A stretch of DNA of 64,000 bases. It comes from Thiohalocapsa sp. ML1. Its GTDB lineage: Bacteria > Pseudomonadota > Gammaproteobacteria > Chromatiales > Chromatiaceae. Made by a program: the position numbers and the translations under genes. The DNA lies in assembly GCF_001469165.1 (NCBI RefSeq), contig NZ_JABX01000037.1:1-64000 (forward strand), read 5' to 3'. Positions 1 to 8,238 of this stretch are shown here, in pieces (position 1 is the stretch's first letter; each line of letters starts with the position of its first letter). A model generated the notes under the pieces. It was not told where the DNA came from. It did not search any database and saw only the letters and a list, made by a program, of their open reading frames with translations.

Positions 1-125
1 ACTGATGCGGAGCACTCGCCGAGCGCTTCGGTATGTGTTCTTTCTCGCCCCGGTTGACGTTCTTCGCCGCGGCGCCCATCCATATCGGTTACAACAGGCG
101 CCATCGACAGCACTTGGACAACCGC

Positions 126-602
126 ATGAAGAATTTTCTGGAATTGATCCGCAATTGCCTCAGCGATATCCGCGAGATCATGCCCTGGGATCTGGAAGAA
201 CGCCTGGCCGAGAACCCGGATCTGCTCGTGGTGGACGTGCGCGAGCCCTATGAGTTCGACGCGATGCATATCGCGGGTTCGATCAACGTGCCGCGCGGCA
301 TCCTGGAGTCCGCCTGCGAATGGGACTACGAGGAGACCATCCCGGAGCTGGTGCAGGCACGGGGGCGCGAGGTCGTGGTCGTTTGTCGCTCCGGCTATCG
401 CAGCGTGCTCGCCGCGCACTCCATGCAGGTGCTGGGCTACGAGCACGTCGCCTCGCTGCAGACCGGCCTGCGCGGCTGGAAGGACTATGAGCAGCCGCTC
501 ATCGACGCCAAGGGACGCGACGTCGATCTCGACGACGCCGATGTCTACTTCACCCCCAAGCTGCGTCCGGAGCAGCAGCGCCCGAGCGGCGGCGCCGCTT
601 GA
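126..602 (+). CDS. Rhodanese-domain sulfurtransferase
   Basis: A 158-residue single-domain rhodanese. The active-site loop reads CRSGYR near residue 88 after a hydrophobic VVVV strand, which is the persulfide-carrying cysteine loop of thiosulfate and related sulfurtransferases. An upstream DVREPYEFD segment is the usual rhodanese entry motif. The start is the ATG at 126; the frame is open upstream to 33, but that part is not rhodanese-like. The protein has no signal peptide, so it is probably cytoplasmic and involved in sulfane-sulfur transfer, which would fit a sulfur oxidiser. The C-terminus is a charged tail. The substrate cannot be told from sequence. Confidence 0.85.
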   Translation: MKNFLELIRNCLSDIREIMPWDLEERLAENPDLLVVDVREPYEFDAMHIAGSINVPRGILESACEWDYEETIPELVQARGREVVVVCRSGYRSVLAAHSMQVLGYEHVASLQTGLRGWKDYEQPLIDAKGRDVDLDDADVYFTPKLRPEQQRPSGGAA

Positions 603-621
603 GCCAGAGCCCTCGGCGGCG

Positions 622-653
622 CCGCACCGAGCGCGGTCAGGCGCTCGGTGCGG
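622..653. terminator. Convergent hairpin between rhodanese and epimerase genes
   Basis: A 13-bp perfect inverted repeat (622-634 with 641-653) surrounds a 6-nt loop. It sits exactly where two convergent genes end; the stop codon of the minus-strand gene is in the loop. There is no T-tract on either side, so it may be a bidirectional terminator or an mRNA-stabilising hairpin. Confidence 0.5.
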
Positions 654-1566
654 TCAGGTAGGCAAGGTTGCCTTCGGTGAATGGCATGGGTGCGATGCCG
701 AGCGCCGCCAGCCCGTCCTCGGTGCAGGTGTTGCCGCTGAGCAGCATGGTGAGCTGATCGCGGGTCACCGGGAACCACTCGAAGCGGCCGAGCACCGATG
801 CCACCGATCCGACCACCAACACCGGTGCGGGCAGCATCAGCTTCTTCTTGCCGGAGGCGCGGGCGATGGTGGTGAGGATCTGCTTCCAGCTCACCGCGGC
901 CGGGCCGCACAGCTCGTAGGTCCTACCAACGGCCTCGGGGCTCGTCAGCGCGGTTGCGAAGGCGGCAGCGACGTCTTCCGCGTGCACCGGCGCGAGCAGG
1001 AAACCACCCGGGTCCTTGGGCAGCACGCCGCCGTAGAACAACGGCGCCGGCATTGGGCTGTCGATCAGCTCCTGCTTGAGCTGGGTGCAGAATTCCATGC
1101 GCCCCTGCGGCGGGCCGAAGATTACCGACGGCCGGAAGATGGTCCAGTCGAGGCTTGATGCCTTAAGGGCCTCTTCGGCGGCGAGCTTGGTGGTCTGGTA
1201 GGGCGTTTTGGCCTCATCGACGCCGTTCGCGCTCATGAGCAGAAAGCGTTTGACGCCCTGCGCCTCGGCGACGGCGACGGTCCGCTCCGCCCCGCGGCGT
1301 TGCAGGGCATCGAAGGTGATACCGCGGCTCGGCACCTCGCGCAGAATGCCGATGAGATACACCGCCGCGTCGCAGCCGGTGAGACATTCCCGCAGCGCGC
1401 TCTCGTCCGCCACGTCCCCCGTCACGGCCTCGACGCCCGTGAGCGGCGGCAGCTTGCCCTCGCTGCCCGGGCGCGTGAGCACGCGCATGCTGTGGCCGTC
1501 TGCCGCGAGCCTGTCGAGCAGATAGCTGCCGACGAATCCGGTGCCGCCAATGATGCCGATCTTCAT
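637..1566 (-). CDS. NAD(P)-binding atypical SDR (NDUFA9-like epimerase family)
   Basis: About 309 residues. The N-terminus carries the Rossmann motif GGTGFVGS, followed by the acidic and serine segments of atypical short-chain dehydrogenases in the NDUFA9/YwnB-like group. These proteins bind NAD(P)H; in bacteria they are variously linked to complex I, quinone or lipid-associated redox chemistry. The ATG at 1566 is preferred over the GTG at 1575 because AGGTGG lies 6 nt upstream of the ATG. The frame runs convergently into the rhodanese gene and shares its terminal hairpin. The catalytic role is not assignable from sequence. Confidence 0.75.
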   Translation of the reverse strand: MKIGIIGGTGFVGSYLLDRLAADGHSMRVLTRPGSEGKLPPLTGVEAVTGDVADESALRECLTGCDAAVYLIGILREVPSRGITFDALQRRGAERTVAVAEAQGVKRFLLMSANGVDEAKTPYQTTKLAAEEALKASSLDWTIFRPSVIFGPPQGRMEFCTQLKQELIDSPMPAPLFYGGVLPKDPGGFLLAPVHAEDVAAAFATALTSPEAVGRTYELCGPAAVSWKQILTTIARASGKKKLMLPAPVLVVGSVASVLGRFEWFPVTRDQLTMLLSGNTCTEDGLAALGIAPMPFTEGNLAYLTAPSA

Positions 1567-1837
1567 GAGGTCCACCTGCCTTTGTTGCTCTGCCCGCGCG
1601 CGACCGCGCGCCCCTGGTGACGCGGGGCCGCGGTCACGTCGCCCCCGTCAGGTAAGGAAGTGCGGTGCCTCGCGGCGATTTCCAGCCCCGGCCTGGGCGT
1701 CGGCCGGTTGGTTTGAACGGGCTACAGGGGCGCTTGAAGATGGTTTGTCCAGGTATTCGAAGTCATTGGTGTTGGTTGTATATGTTTCGTCCGCCGTCAT
1801 GTCCATTGCCCCGAAGCCATCGATGGAGCAATCAGCC

Positions 1838-2551
1838 ATGTCTCAACGCGACGCCAAACACTATCTCATCGTCGGCGCCAGCTCCGGCATCGGTGCGGCC
1901 CTGTTGCAGGAACTGGTGGAGCGCGGCGATCGCGTCCTGCACCTGTCCCGACACCCGGAGCACGCGCCCGACCTGCCCGGCACAGAGGGTCACCGCTGGG
2001 ACGCGCTGACCGAGCCCTTTCCGACGGCGGTGCTGCCGGAGCGGCTCGATGGCGTCGTCTACTGCCCGGGCGGCATCCGGCTCAAGCCCTTCGAGCGGCT
2101 CAAAGAGCAAGACTTCAACGCGGAGTGGGAGCTGAACCTGCTCGGCGCCGTACGGACGTTGCAGGCCGCATTGCCGGCGCTCAAGCAGAGCGATGCGGGC
2201 GCGGTGCTCTTGTTCAGTACCGTTGCGGTGCAGACCGGGATGCCGTTCCATGCCGCGGTGGCCGCGGCGAAGGGGGCGGTGGAGGGGCTCACGCGCTCGC
2301 TCGCGGCGGAGCTCGCACCACGCATCCGCGTCAACGCCATCGCGCCGACGCTCACCGATACGCCGCTGGCGGAGCGGCTGCTCGGCTCCGACGACAAGCG
2401 CCGGGCGGCGGCGGAGCGCCACCCGCTGAAGCGCATCGGCACGGCGGCGGACATGGCGCGAACGGCTGTCTGGCTGCTCGGGGAGGCGAGCGCCGTGACG
2501 GGGCAGGTGGTGGCCGTGGATGCCGGGCTGTCTCGGCTGCGGCTGTTCTGA
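1838..2551 (+). CDS. SDR-family protein lacking the catalytic tyrosine
   Basis: A 237-residue short-chain dehydrogenase fold. It has the cofactor motif VGASSGIG near residue 11, a VNAIAPT segment and a C-terminal TGQVVAVDAG strand. The catalytic region reads FSTVAVQTGMPFHAAVAAAK: serine and lysine are present, but the position four residues before the lysine, normally tyrosine, is valine. It may therefore be non-catalytic, use another residue, or act as a binding protein. The ATG at 1838 has GGAG about 10 nt upstream, and a low-GC stretch at 1750-1800 may hold its promoter. It is separated from the preceding gene by about 270 bp. Confidence 0.8.
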   Translation: MSQRDAKHYLIVGASSGIGAALLQELVERGDRVLHLSRHPEHAPDLPGTEGHRWDALTEPFPTAVLPERLDGVVYCPGGIRLKPFERLKEQDFNAEWELNLLGAVRTLQAALPALKQSDAGAVLLFSTVAVQTGMPFHAAVAAAKGAVEGLTRSLAAELAPRIRVNAIAPTLTDTPLAERLLGSDDKRRAAAERHPLKRIGTAADMARTAVWLLGEASAVTGQVVAVDAGLSRLRLF

Positions 2552-2655
2552 CCGGACTCCGCCCGGGGCAGCGCTTGGCGCTTTCGGGGTGCAGGCGGTG
2601 CGCGCGGGCGTGGTTGGGGGCGCCGGATTCCGAGAGCCAAGGCGTGCGGTTTCGC

Positions 2656-3000
2656 TCAGGTGCCGGTGGCGCGCAGGGCCTGGGCCGCACCTTCTCTACC
2701 CAAGCTCTGAATGCGCTGGCGGCGGAGCTTGGTCTTGAGGCCCGCGAAGGCCGTGTCGATGGCCTGCTCGGCCTTTTTCTGCGCCTCGCGGACGATGATC
2801 TGGCGTTTGGCGGACAGCGTGGCTACGAGCTCGCAGCGGACGCGGTGACCGCGCAATTGATCGAACTCCTCGGCGATGCGGACTTGCAGATCAAGGGGCT
2901 GGTCCGGTGTCGCGCTTTGCAGGTTGTCCGCGTGCTGGTTGATTCGGCGGACGAGCTTGCTGTCGAGGGCAAGCGTATCTCCGGTGATGCGTACGCTCAT
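2656..3000 (-). CDS. Ribosome hibernation-promoting factor-like protein (HPF/RaiA family)
   Basis: A 114-residue protein that begins with a beta strand (MSVRITGDTLALD), then a helix with basic residues, then further strands and a basic C-terminal helix. This resembles the HPF/sigma-54 modulation family, whose members bind the 30S subunit and block translation in stationary phase. The match is by general pattern and by the QAIDTAFAGLKTKL helix, not by an invariant residue. It stands alone, with a long noncoding stretch upstream. A family search would confirm or reject it. Confidence 0.5.
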   Translation of the reverse strand: MSVRITGDTLALDSKLVRRINQHADNLQSATPDQPLDLQVRIAEEFDQLRGHRVRCELVATLSAKRQIIVREAQKKAEQAIDTAFAGLKTKLRRQRIQSLGREGAAQALRATGT

Positions 3001-3632
3001 TCACTACCTCATTGTGATGCGGAGGGAGATCCCCGTCGCAGGGCGCGGCGCGCGGTGCACAGAGCACGCAGGGCCGCGGTTGAAGGATCGGCCGCCGGGG
3101 AGGGCGGCCGGGGATGGTTGTTGCGCACCGGACGGGGAAGGCCGAACAGCGGCGGCTGCCATGCGCACGCCGGAGCCGGGTCCACCGCGTCGGCGGTGAC
3201 CGGGGCAGAGGCTCGGCAGACGTGCTCGTCCGGCACCAGTCATTGGCTGTCCTGTGGGAATGGCTCGGCGGAAGTGCGCCATGGTCTTGACCATCGGGCA
3301 GCGGCAGTGCCCGCGCTGGTCGAGGTACTCGGGAGCAAAAACGGCAAGGCCAGCGCGGCCGGGTCGGCTGCCGCAGCGAGAGGCAATGCGTCGGTCCAAT
3401 CACCGACCGCCGCGGCTGCACGGGTCACGTGCGCCGGTGGCGTGCTAGTCGGAGTGGGCAGGCTGCGAGTGGGGGGCGCTCGGGTGGTGCCTGCCGGACC
3501 TGATGCACGAAATGTAGCACAACTCTTCCGCGGCGTCTCAACCCCATCCGCGTTGCTTGTCTCAAATTGCTTATCTCACGAACTCGGTCGGCGCTACGTC
3601 GTCATCCGGCGCGCGGGTTTCAAGTCGGCGCT

Positions 3633-3671
3633 GCGTTGCAATCCAGCGTTGCAATCCAGCGTTGCAATCCT
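3633..3671. repeat. 13-bp tandem repeat, three copies
   Basis: The unit GCGTTGCAATCCA occurs at 3633-3645 and 3646-3658, with a third copy at 3659-3671 differing only in its last base. The location is intergenic. Confidence 0.9.
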
Positions 3672-3741
3672 GCATGGTGACCAGCGCCCGCGGCGGGTGA
3701 CATCGGGCGCAGGCGCGGTGATGCATCGGGTCATCTCCGAA

Positions 3742-3775
3742 TGCGTGCCTGCTCAAAATGCGTGCCTGCTCAAAA
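3742..3775. repeat. 17-bp tandem repeat, two copies
   Basis: The unit TGCGTGCCTGCTCAAAA is present twice without a gap (3742-3758 and 3759-3775), about 70 bp from the 13-bp repeat. Replication slippage is the simplest origin. Confidence 0.9.
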
Positions 3776-4126
3776 AGGGGAGCGCTTGGGGCCGGGTTTG
3801 CGTGCATCGCGGCATCGGTGCGAACCAATGTCCCTGCCCGCGGCTGTTTGAGGCATGGCGTGAATGCGATGTCGTTAGTGGGTCAGTTTCTCATGTCGCC
3901 TGACGGTGCGGTTGCGGCTCGCGAGCCGCGGCGAGTCGTCGTTGCGGCATTTGGGCGATGGTCGCTGTGCGTTGTGGGCGGTCGCCGCGCGGCCTTGCCG
4001 TGTCCGTGTCCGGTCCTTCGGTGCGAGCCCCGATGCGCTGCTGCCCGCATGTTCCCGGGCGGGAAAATACCATGACTTTCGGCGGGTAGAACCAGGACGG
4101 GCAGGCTGAACTTTTCGTGCTGGCGG

Positions 4127-4203
4127 CGGCTCAAAGCCGTCGAGCTTCCATGAAGCTCTCTGACTCCTTGTCGTGTTCCCCCGCCTTCGGGCGGGGTTTT
4201 TTT
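4127..4203 (+). ncRNA. Candidate small RNA 3' end with three hairpins
   Basis: Three hairpins follow each other on the plus strand: a 5-bp stem at 4127-4139 (CGGCT/AGCCG), a perfect 7-bp stem at 4142-4158 (GAGCTTC, loop CAT, GAAGCTC), and a 7-bp GC stem with a TTCG loop plus seven T residues at 4179-4203. No open reading frame ends just upstream on this strand, so the terminator has no obvious mRNA to serve. The 5' end and identity are unknown; it does not look like tmRNA, 4.5S RNA or RNase P RNA. Confidence 0.3.
4179..4203 (+). terminator. Intrinsic terminator with TTCG tetraloop
   Basis: CCCCGCC, TTCG and GGCGGGG are followed by TTTTTTT, a textbook rho-independent terminator. It lies 70 bp upstream of the endonuclease VIII gene and points towards it. 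Confidence 0.85.
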
Positions 4204-4273
4204 GGCCCGTGCGCGTTCTGCGCCGCCAACGGGCTATCCTCCGCGGCTGGCTCGGGGCCGGTAACACGACGAC

Positions 4274-5059
4274 ATGCCCGAAGGCGACACCATCCACAAG
4301 CTCGCAGTGTATCTGGATGCTGCGCTGGCGGGCCGCGTCGTCACGGCGGTACGGCTGCATCCGGCGTTCGGGGCCTCGGCGGGCGCTCGGCGGGTGCTGC
4401 GGGTCACCAGTGAGGGCAAACACCTGTTCCTGACCTTCGACGACGACACGGCGCTGCGCAGCCATCTCGGCATGTACGGCGCCTGGCACAGGTATCCGCG
4501 CGGGGCGGACTGGCGGAAGCCGCGGCGGCAGGCGTCAGTCGTAGTGAGCACCGAAACGGACGACTTCGTCTGCTTCAACGCGAAGGAGGTGCAGTGGCTT
4601 CGAAGGTCCGGCTTCCAGCGCGCGGACCAGGCCGCGCGGTTGGGCGCTGACCTGATCCGCGACGCCGTGGCGCCGGCCGAGCTGCGGCGGCGCGTCGCCG
4701 CCTTTCTCGCGCCCGACACCACGCTGGTGGACCTGCTGCTCGACCAGCGCATCGCCGCCGGCATCGGCAACGTCTACAAGTCGGAGGTGCTGTTCCTGGA
4801 GCGGCGCGCACCGCTCGCGCGCATCCGCGATCTGGACGACGCGGCCCTGCTCGCGCTGTATCGGCGCGCCGCTGCGCTCTTGGGCGAGAATCTGGGCGGC
4901 GGCGCCCGCACCACGCGCTTCGTGGCCGATGGTCGCGGCCGGCTCTGGGTCTACGGACGCCGCGATCTGCCGTGTTTTCACTGTGGGACGCCGGTGCGCC
5001 GGGCCGTGCTTGGCCGACAGCCGCGATCGACCTATTGGTGTTCGGTGTGCCAGGGCTAG
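4274..5059 (+). CDS. nei: Endonuclease VIII-type DNA glycosylase (Fpg/Nei family)
   Basis: A 261-residue protein starting MPEGDTIH. After methionine removal this gives the catalytic N-terminal proline and glutamate of the Fpg/Nei family, and the GDT variant is typical of Nei rather than MutM. A lysine in SEGKHLFL (about residue 57) matches the beta-elimination lysine. The helix-two-turn-helix segment is GIGNVYKSE (about 161-169), and a C-terminal zinc finger carries CFHC and CSVC pairs. The enzyme excises oxidised pyrimidines and nicks the abasic site. A strong terminator upstream separates it from earlier transcription, and a dispersed repeat abuts the stop codon. Confidence 0.9.
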   Translation: MPEGDTIHKLAVYLDAALAGRVVTAVRLHPAFGASAGARRVLRVTSEGKHLFLTFDDDTALRSHLGMYGAWHRYPRGADWRKPRRQASVVVSTETDDFVCFNAKEVQWLRRSGFQRADQAARLGADLIRDAVAPAELRRRVAAFLAPDTTLVDLLLDQRIAAGIGNVYKSEVLFLERRAPLARIRDLDDAALLALYRRAAALLGENLGGGARTTRFVADGRGRLWVYGRRDLPCFHCGTPVRRAVLGRQPRSTYWCSVCQG

Positions 5060-5201
5060 CGAGGCAGAGCCTCAGGCCGACCGGGGCACCGAGCGCTGTC
5101 GCGCGCAATCCGGTCGTCGCGGCAGGGGAGACGAGGGCCGAGGGCCGAGGGCCGAGGCGGGCTCCCTTGGCCCTTGGTCCTCGGCCCTGCGCGCCGGCGC
5201 C
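5058..5201 (-). repeat. Dispersed intergenic repeat, copy A (inverted)
   Basis: Read on the minus strand it runs GGGCCGAGG-type heptamers, a CCAAGGGAGCCCGCCTCGG core, a GCGACGA segment and a terminal GGCCTGAGGCTCTGCCTCGC followed by TAGC. The same order is seen near 24.3, 28.3 and 55.3 kb. It fills the whole gap between nei and the EamA transporter gene. Confidence 0.8.
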
Positions 5202-6167
5202 ATGAGCGCCCATCGCCACGGCCCCGGCGAGTGGCTCAGCCTGTTCGCGCTGACGGCGATGTGGGGCTCGTCTTTTTTGTTCACTAAGCTTGCGGTGAGC
5301 GCGCTGCCGGTGGAGTGGGTGGTCACGGCGCGGCTCGGCCTCGGCGCGCTGGTGCTGGTCGGGCTCGCCTGGCTGCTGCGCCAGGCGGTGCCGCGTGGGG
5401 TGCGGCTGTGGTTCTTTTTCGGCCTCATCGCCGTCCTTGGCAACCTGCTGCCGTTCTCGCTGATCACCTGGGGGCAGCGGTTCATCGACAGCGGGCTCGC
5501 CGGCATCCTGATGGCAATCATGCCGCTCGCCACACTCGGGCTCGCGCACGTCTTCGTGCCCGGCGAGCGCCTCACTGGCAATCGGGTGCTGGGCTTTCTG
5601 ATCGGCTTCGCCGGCATCGTCGTGCTGATCGGCCCGGAGGCGCTGCTCGCCGTCGGTGGCGACCGCGGCCCGCTGTTGCCGATGCTCGCGGTGCTCGCCG
5701 GGGCGCTCAGCTACGGCACGTCCGCGATCCTGGCCCGGCTCAAGCCGCCGAGCCATGCGCTGCCGACGGCGGCGGCGACCACGGCGCTGGCCGCGCTGTT
5801 GTCGTTGCCGCTCGGGCTCGACACCTGGACCGGTGCGCGCCTCGCCGATGCGGCAGCGGCGCTGACGCCAGCGGTGCTCGGCGCTGTGGGGTTCCTGGGG
5901 CTCTTCTCGACCGCGACGGCGATGGTGATCTACTTCCGGCTCATCCGCACCGCGGGTCCGTCGTTTACGTCGCAGATGAACTACCTGATCCCGCTCTGGG
6001 CGGTCGGCATCGGCATCTTGTTTCTCGATGAGGAGCCGACGGCCGGTCACCTGCTGGGGCTGGTGCTGATCCTGTCGGGAATTCTCTGGTCGCGGCGGAC
6101 GCCCAAGGCGCGCATCGGCGCTGGTTACTCGAACAGGTCTCTAAAGGCCTTGGCAAAGCGCTTGTAG
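5202..6167 (+). CDS. DMT-superfamily transporter, EamA type
   Basis: A 321-residue integral membrane protein with about ten hydrophobic segments in two five-helix halves, the EamA layout. The first half begins SLFALTAMWGSSF and the second MLAVLAGALSYGTSA. The family exports amino acids, nucleosides or other metabolites; the substrate is unknown here. The ATG at 5202 directly follows the dispersed repeat, so the promoter or ribosome site may be supplied by repeat sequence. The last 43 bp overlap the end of the convergent gene at 6125. The C-terminal tail after RRTPKARIG looks added relative to the family and lies in this overlap. Confidence 0.85.
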   Translation: MSAHRHGPGEWLSLFALTAMWGSSFLFTKLAVSALPVEWVVTARLGLGALVLVGLAWLLRQAVPRGVRLWFFFGLIAVLGNLLPFSLITWGQRFIDSGLAGILMAIMPLATLGLAHVFVPGERLTGNRVLGFLIGFAGIVVLIGPEALLAVGGDRGPLLPMLAVLAGALSYGTSAILARLKPPSHALPTAAATTALAALLSLPLGLDTWTGARLADAAAALTPAVLGAVGFLGLFSTATAMVIYFRLIRTAGPSFTSQMNYLIPLWAVGIGILFLDEEPTAGHLLGLVLILSGILWSRRTPKARIGAGYSNRSLKALAKRL

Positions 6168-6679
6168 GCGTCCCAGCCGTCCTTGTCCATCACTTGGTCG
6201 ATGACCCAGCGGTTCTCTTCGGCGTCGCCCATGAGCTGCTGGATCTCGAAGCCCAGGTGGCGCAAAAAGCCGTATGAGGGGCCGTCCTTGTCCACGGTGA
6301 GCTCGGCGTACTCGGCGGAGCGCTCGTTGAGTCGCGCGATGAAGGGCGAGCCGTAGTCGCCGGGGCCGAGCAGGTCCTGGCTGTTGTCCTGCACGTGCTC
6401 AAAGCACTTCTTGGCAAAGGCGGTGATGAGCTCTCGGCGCTGGTCGTCGTCGAAGCGCCGATGGGCGAGCCGGTCTGCGATCTGCACGAGGAAGATCACG
6501 TATTCCTGGATTACCAGCATGCGCTGGGCGTCGTCGCGGTAGACGAAACGCTCGCAGTGGAGCGTGATGGCCTTGTCCGTGGCGATGCGGAAGGCGATGA
6601 AGGCCAGCGCGCCGCCGACGTCGGCGAGCGAGCGGTCGACCTCCTCGTTCTGCCAATGGCTCTTGATGCGCAGCGCCAT
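6125..6679 (-). CDS. Conserved-looking hypothetical protein
   Basis: 184 residues, soluble and rich in charged residues, with no signal peptide or membrane segment. The start ATG at 6679 has AGGAGA about 10 nt upstream, and the frame reads like a real gene (MALRIKSHWQNEEVDRSL). The central part has alternating helices with aromatic residues. I do not recognise a family. It lies head-to-head with the gene at 6903, with 223 bp between the starts that should hold divergent promoters, and overlaps the transporter gene tail-to-tail. Confidence 0.65.
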   Translation of the reverse strand: MALRIKSHWQNEEVDRSLADVGGALAFIAFRIATDKAITLHCERFVYRDDAQRMLVIQEYVIFLVQIADRLAHRRFDDDQRRELITAFAKKCFEHVQDNSQDLLGPGDYGSPFIARLNERSAEYAELTVDKDGPSYGFLRHLGFEIQQLMGDAEENRWVIDQVMDKDGWDAYKRFAKAFRDLFE

Positions 6680-6902
6680 GGTGCTGATTCTCCTGTGGTG
6701 CGTGACTATCAACACGCGCACGTGGGGGCGGCGGCGCGGCTGCGCAAAGGCGCCGACGCGCGGTACGAGGGATTTGCTGAGGGAACGCTTGAACTGCTTT
6801 CGTTTTGCCCGACAATTGCACTCAGGAATAGGTTCGTCCGCGGGACCGCGCGCAGCCGTTGTGGTCGATCGCCGTGCCCCGCCAGCCCCTGAGGTCGCCG
6901 GC

Positions 6903-7973
6903 ATGCAGCCCCATGAGATCGAAACCCTCACTGATGCGGTGCAGTACAACTGCGACGTTTCAGATGCCAGACACGGCGCCGACTTCTCGCTGTGCGTGTA
7001 CCTGATGAAGATGCGCGAATATTACCGCTGGCAGCGCAAGCTCCCCTACGGCGCGCCCCTCGCCAAGGACGACGTGGGCGACTGGCTCGCGGCCCGCGAG
7101 GAGCTCTGGGAAGGGCTGGAAGACGCGGAGCTCAAGCCCTTGTCCATCCATGGGCGCGATTACGACCCCTTCGACGCCGCCGCCATCAACGCATCCCTGG
7201 CCGACGAGGGCTTGGTCTACAGCAGCGGCCTCGGCAACCGCGCCAAGCCGCATTTCTTCCTGGGCCGGCTGGCGCGGCGGGTGCGCCGTGGCGGTTACAC
7301 CGTCTTTGTTGCCGCCGGCGAGTACGCCCGGGATCTCGCCGCGCCGCCGGCGATGACGCTCGGCAACAGCATCTTCCTGCGCCGCGAGTCGCTGCGGCGG
7401 ATGCTTTGGGAAAAGTTCGAAAGCTGGCGCTGGAACCGCCCGGACAACGCCCTGGGCCGCGCCTTCACGTGTTACGACTTCGACGGCGATCTGGAAGGCG
7501 CGCTGGACGCCATGACCGACCGCGAGATCGACAACGCGCTGCTGCACGAGCAGGGCGAGTACGAGGCCGGCCGGCTGCTGGGCGACGCCGCCTGGAACGC
7601 GATGGTCGCGGACCTCGTGGGCACGCCGGCGGAGCTGGCAGCCCGTGCCGTGCGCGATCATCTCGCCGATGCGTTGGTGACCCTGCCGAAGCTCGCCGAG
7701 CGCGCCGACGCCCCGGCGCTGCACTTCTACGTGGGCAACCTGAACAACATGCGCAAGCACCTATTCCCCGGACTCACGGCCGCATACGATGCCTGGCGCA
7801 TGGGCGAGGGCACCTGGCCGCTGGCGCAGCTTGCCGCGGTGGCGCGGTCCCACTGGCTAGCACTCGGCCACGACATGCTGGCGCGGCATCGCGCGGCCGA
7901 CGAGGACACCGACGACCTCGCGGACGCGCTGCGGGAGCTGGCGGAGTCGCGGCAGCTCTACGGCGTCGAATAA
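6903..7973 (+). CDS. Hypothetical protein, possibly Sfum_1244-like
   Basis: 356 residues. The N-terminal part (HGADFSLCVYLMKMREYYRW, then LPYGAPLAKDDVGDWL) resembles a family of uncharacterised proteobacterial proteins that I recall as Sfum_1244. It has cysteines near residues 16 and 30 and no membrane segment, so it is probably cytoplasmic. The start is the ATG at 6903; an open frame extends upstream but overlaps the divergent promoter region. No function can be assigned. It forms a divergent pair with the gene at 6125. Confidence 0.65.
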   Translation: MQPHEIETLTDAVQYNCDVSDARHGADFSLCVYLMKMREYYRWQRKLPYGAPLAKDDVGDWLAAREELWEGLEDAELKPLSIHGRDYDPFDAAAINASLADEGLVYSSGLGNRAKPHFFLGRLARRVRRGGYTVFVAAGEYARDLAAPPAMTLGNSIFLRRESLRRMLWEKFESWRWNRPDNALGRAFTCYDFDGDLEGALDAMTDREIDNALLHEQGEYEAGRLLGDAAWNAMVADLVGTPAELAARAVRDHLADALVTLPKLAERADAPALHFYVGNLNNMRKHLFPGLTAAYDAWRMGEGTWPLAQLAAVARSHWLALGHDMLARHRAADEDTDDLADALRELAESRQLYGVE

Positions 7974-8238
7974 CAGCTCCGGTGCCCGACGCGCCAGCGC
8001 CGCACGCCGTCGGCGAGCGCAGAGTCGAGGATGAGGGGCAGGTTGCCCTTCGCCCCGCACCGCCCGCGGGTCAAGGGAGCACCTGCAACCGGGCGATTCA
8101 GGAACCCATCCAGGATGCCGAGGCTGGCCTCGGAACGCAGCAGCCGCTGCATCGCCCAGTCTGAGCCGATGCGCTTGCGGTTCGGCATCGCCGGCATTCC
8201 AGGGGTTGGCTCGGAATCGATCGGCTTGGCGGTCCGAT

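Larger units (their letters stand above)
3001..4273. other. 1.27-kb stretch with no convincing gene
   Basis: All open frames here are short, arginine- or proline-rich and unlike known proteins. The region contains two small tandem repeats (3633-3671 and 3742-3775), a 16-bp palindrome at 3914-3929, and at its right end a set of hairpins finishing in a strong intrinsic terminator, suggesting a small RNA. Confidence 0.6.

Noticed and set aside
1-125. Short frames at the left edge
   Set aside because: They overlap the rhodanese start in other frames and have no recognisable content; the stretch may be the end or upstream region of a gene outside the window.
2125-3903. 592-codon plus-strand frame across the SDR gene end and the gap after it
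   Set aside because: Low-complexity G/A/R translation that crosses the real SDR and HPF-like genes; no domain and no ribosome site.
7958-8197. Minus-strand 79-codon frame with a QRLLRSEASLGILDGFLN segment, slightly like the start of Rpn-family nucleases
   Set aside because: Too short and too weakly similar to call even a pseudogene; kept only as a possible remnant in the 7974-8238 gap.
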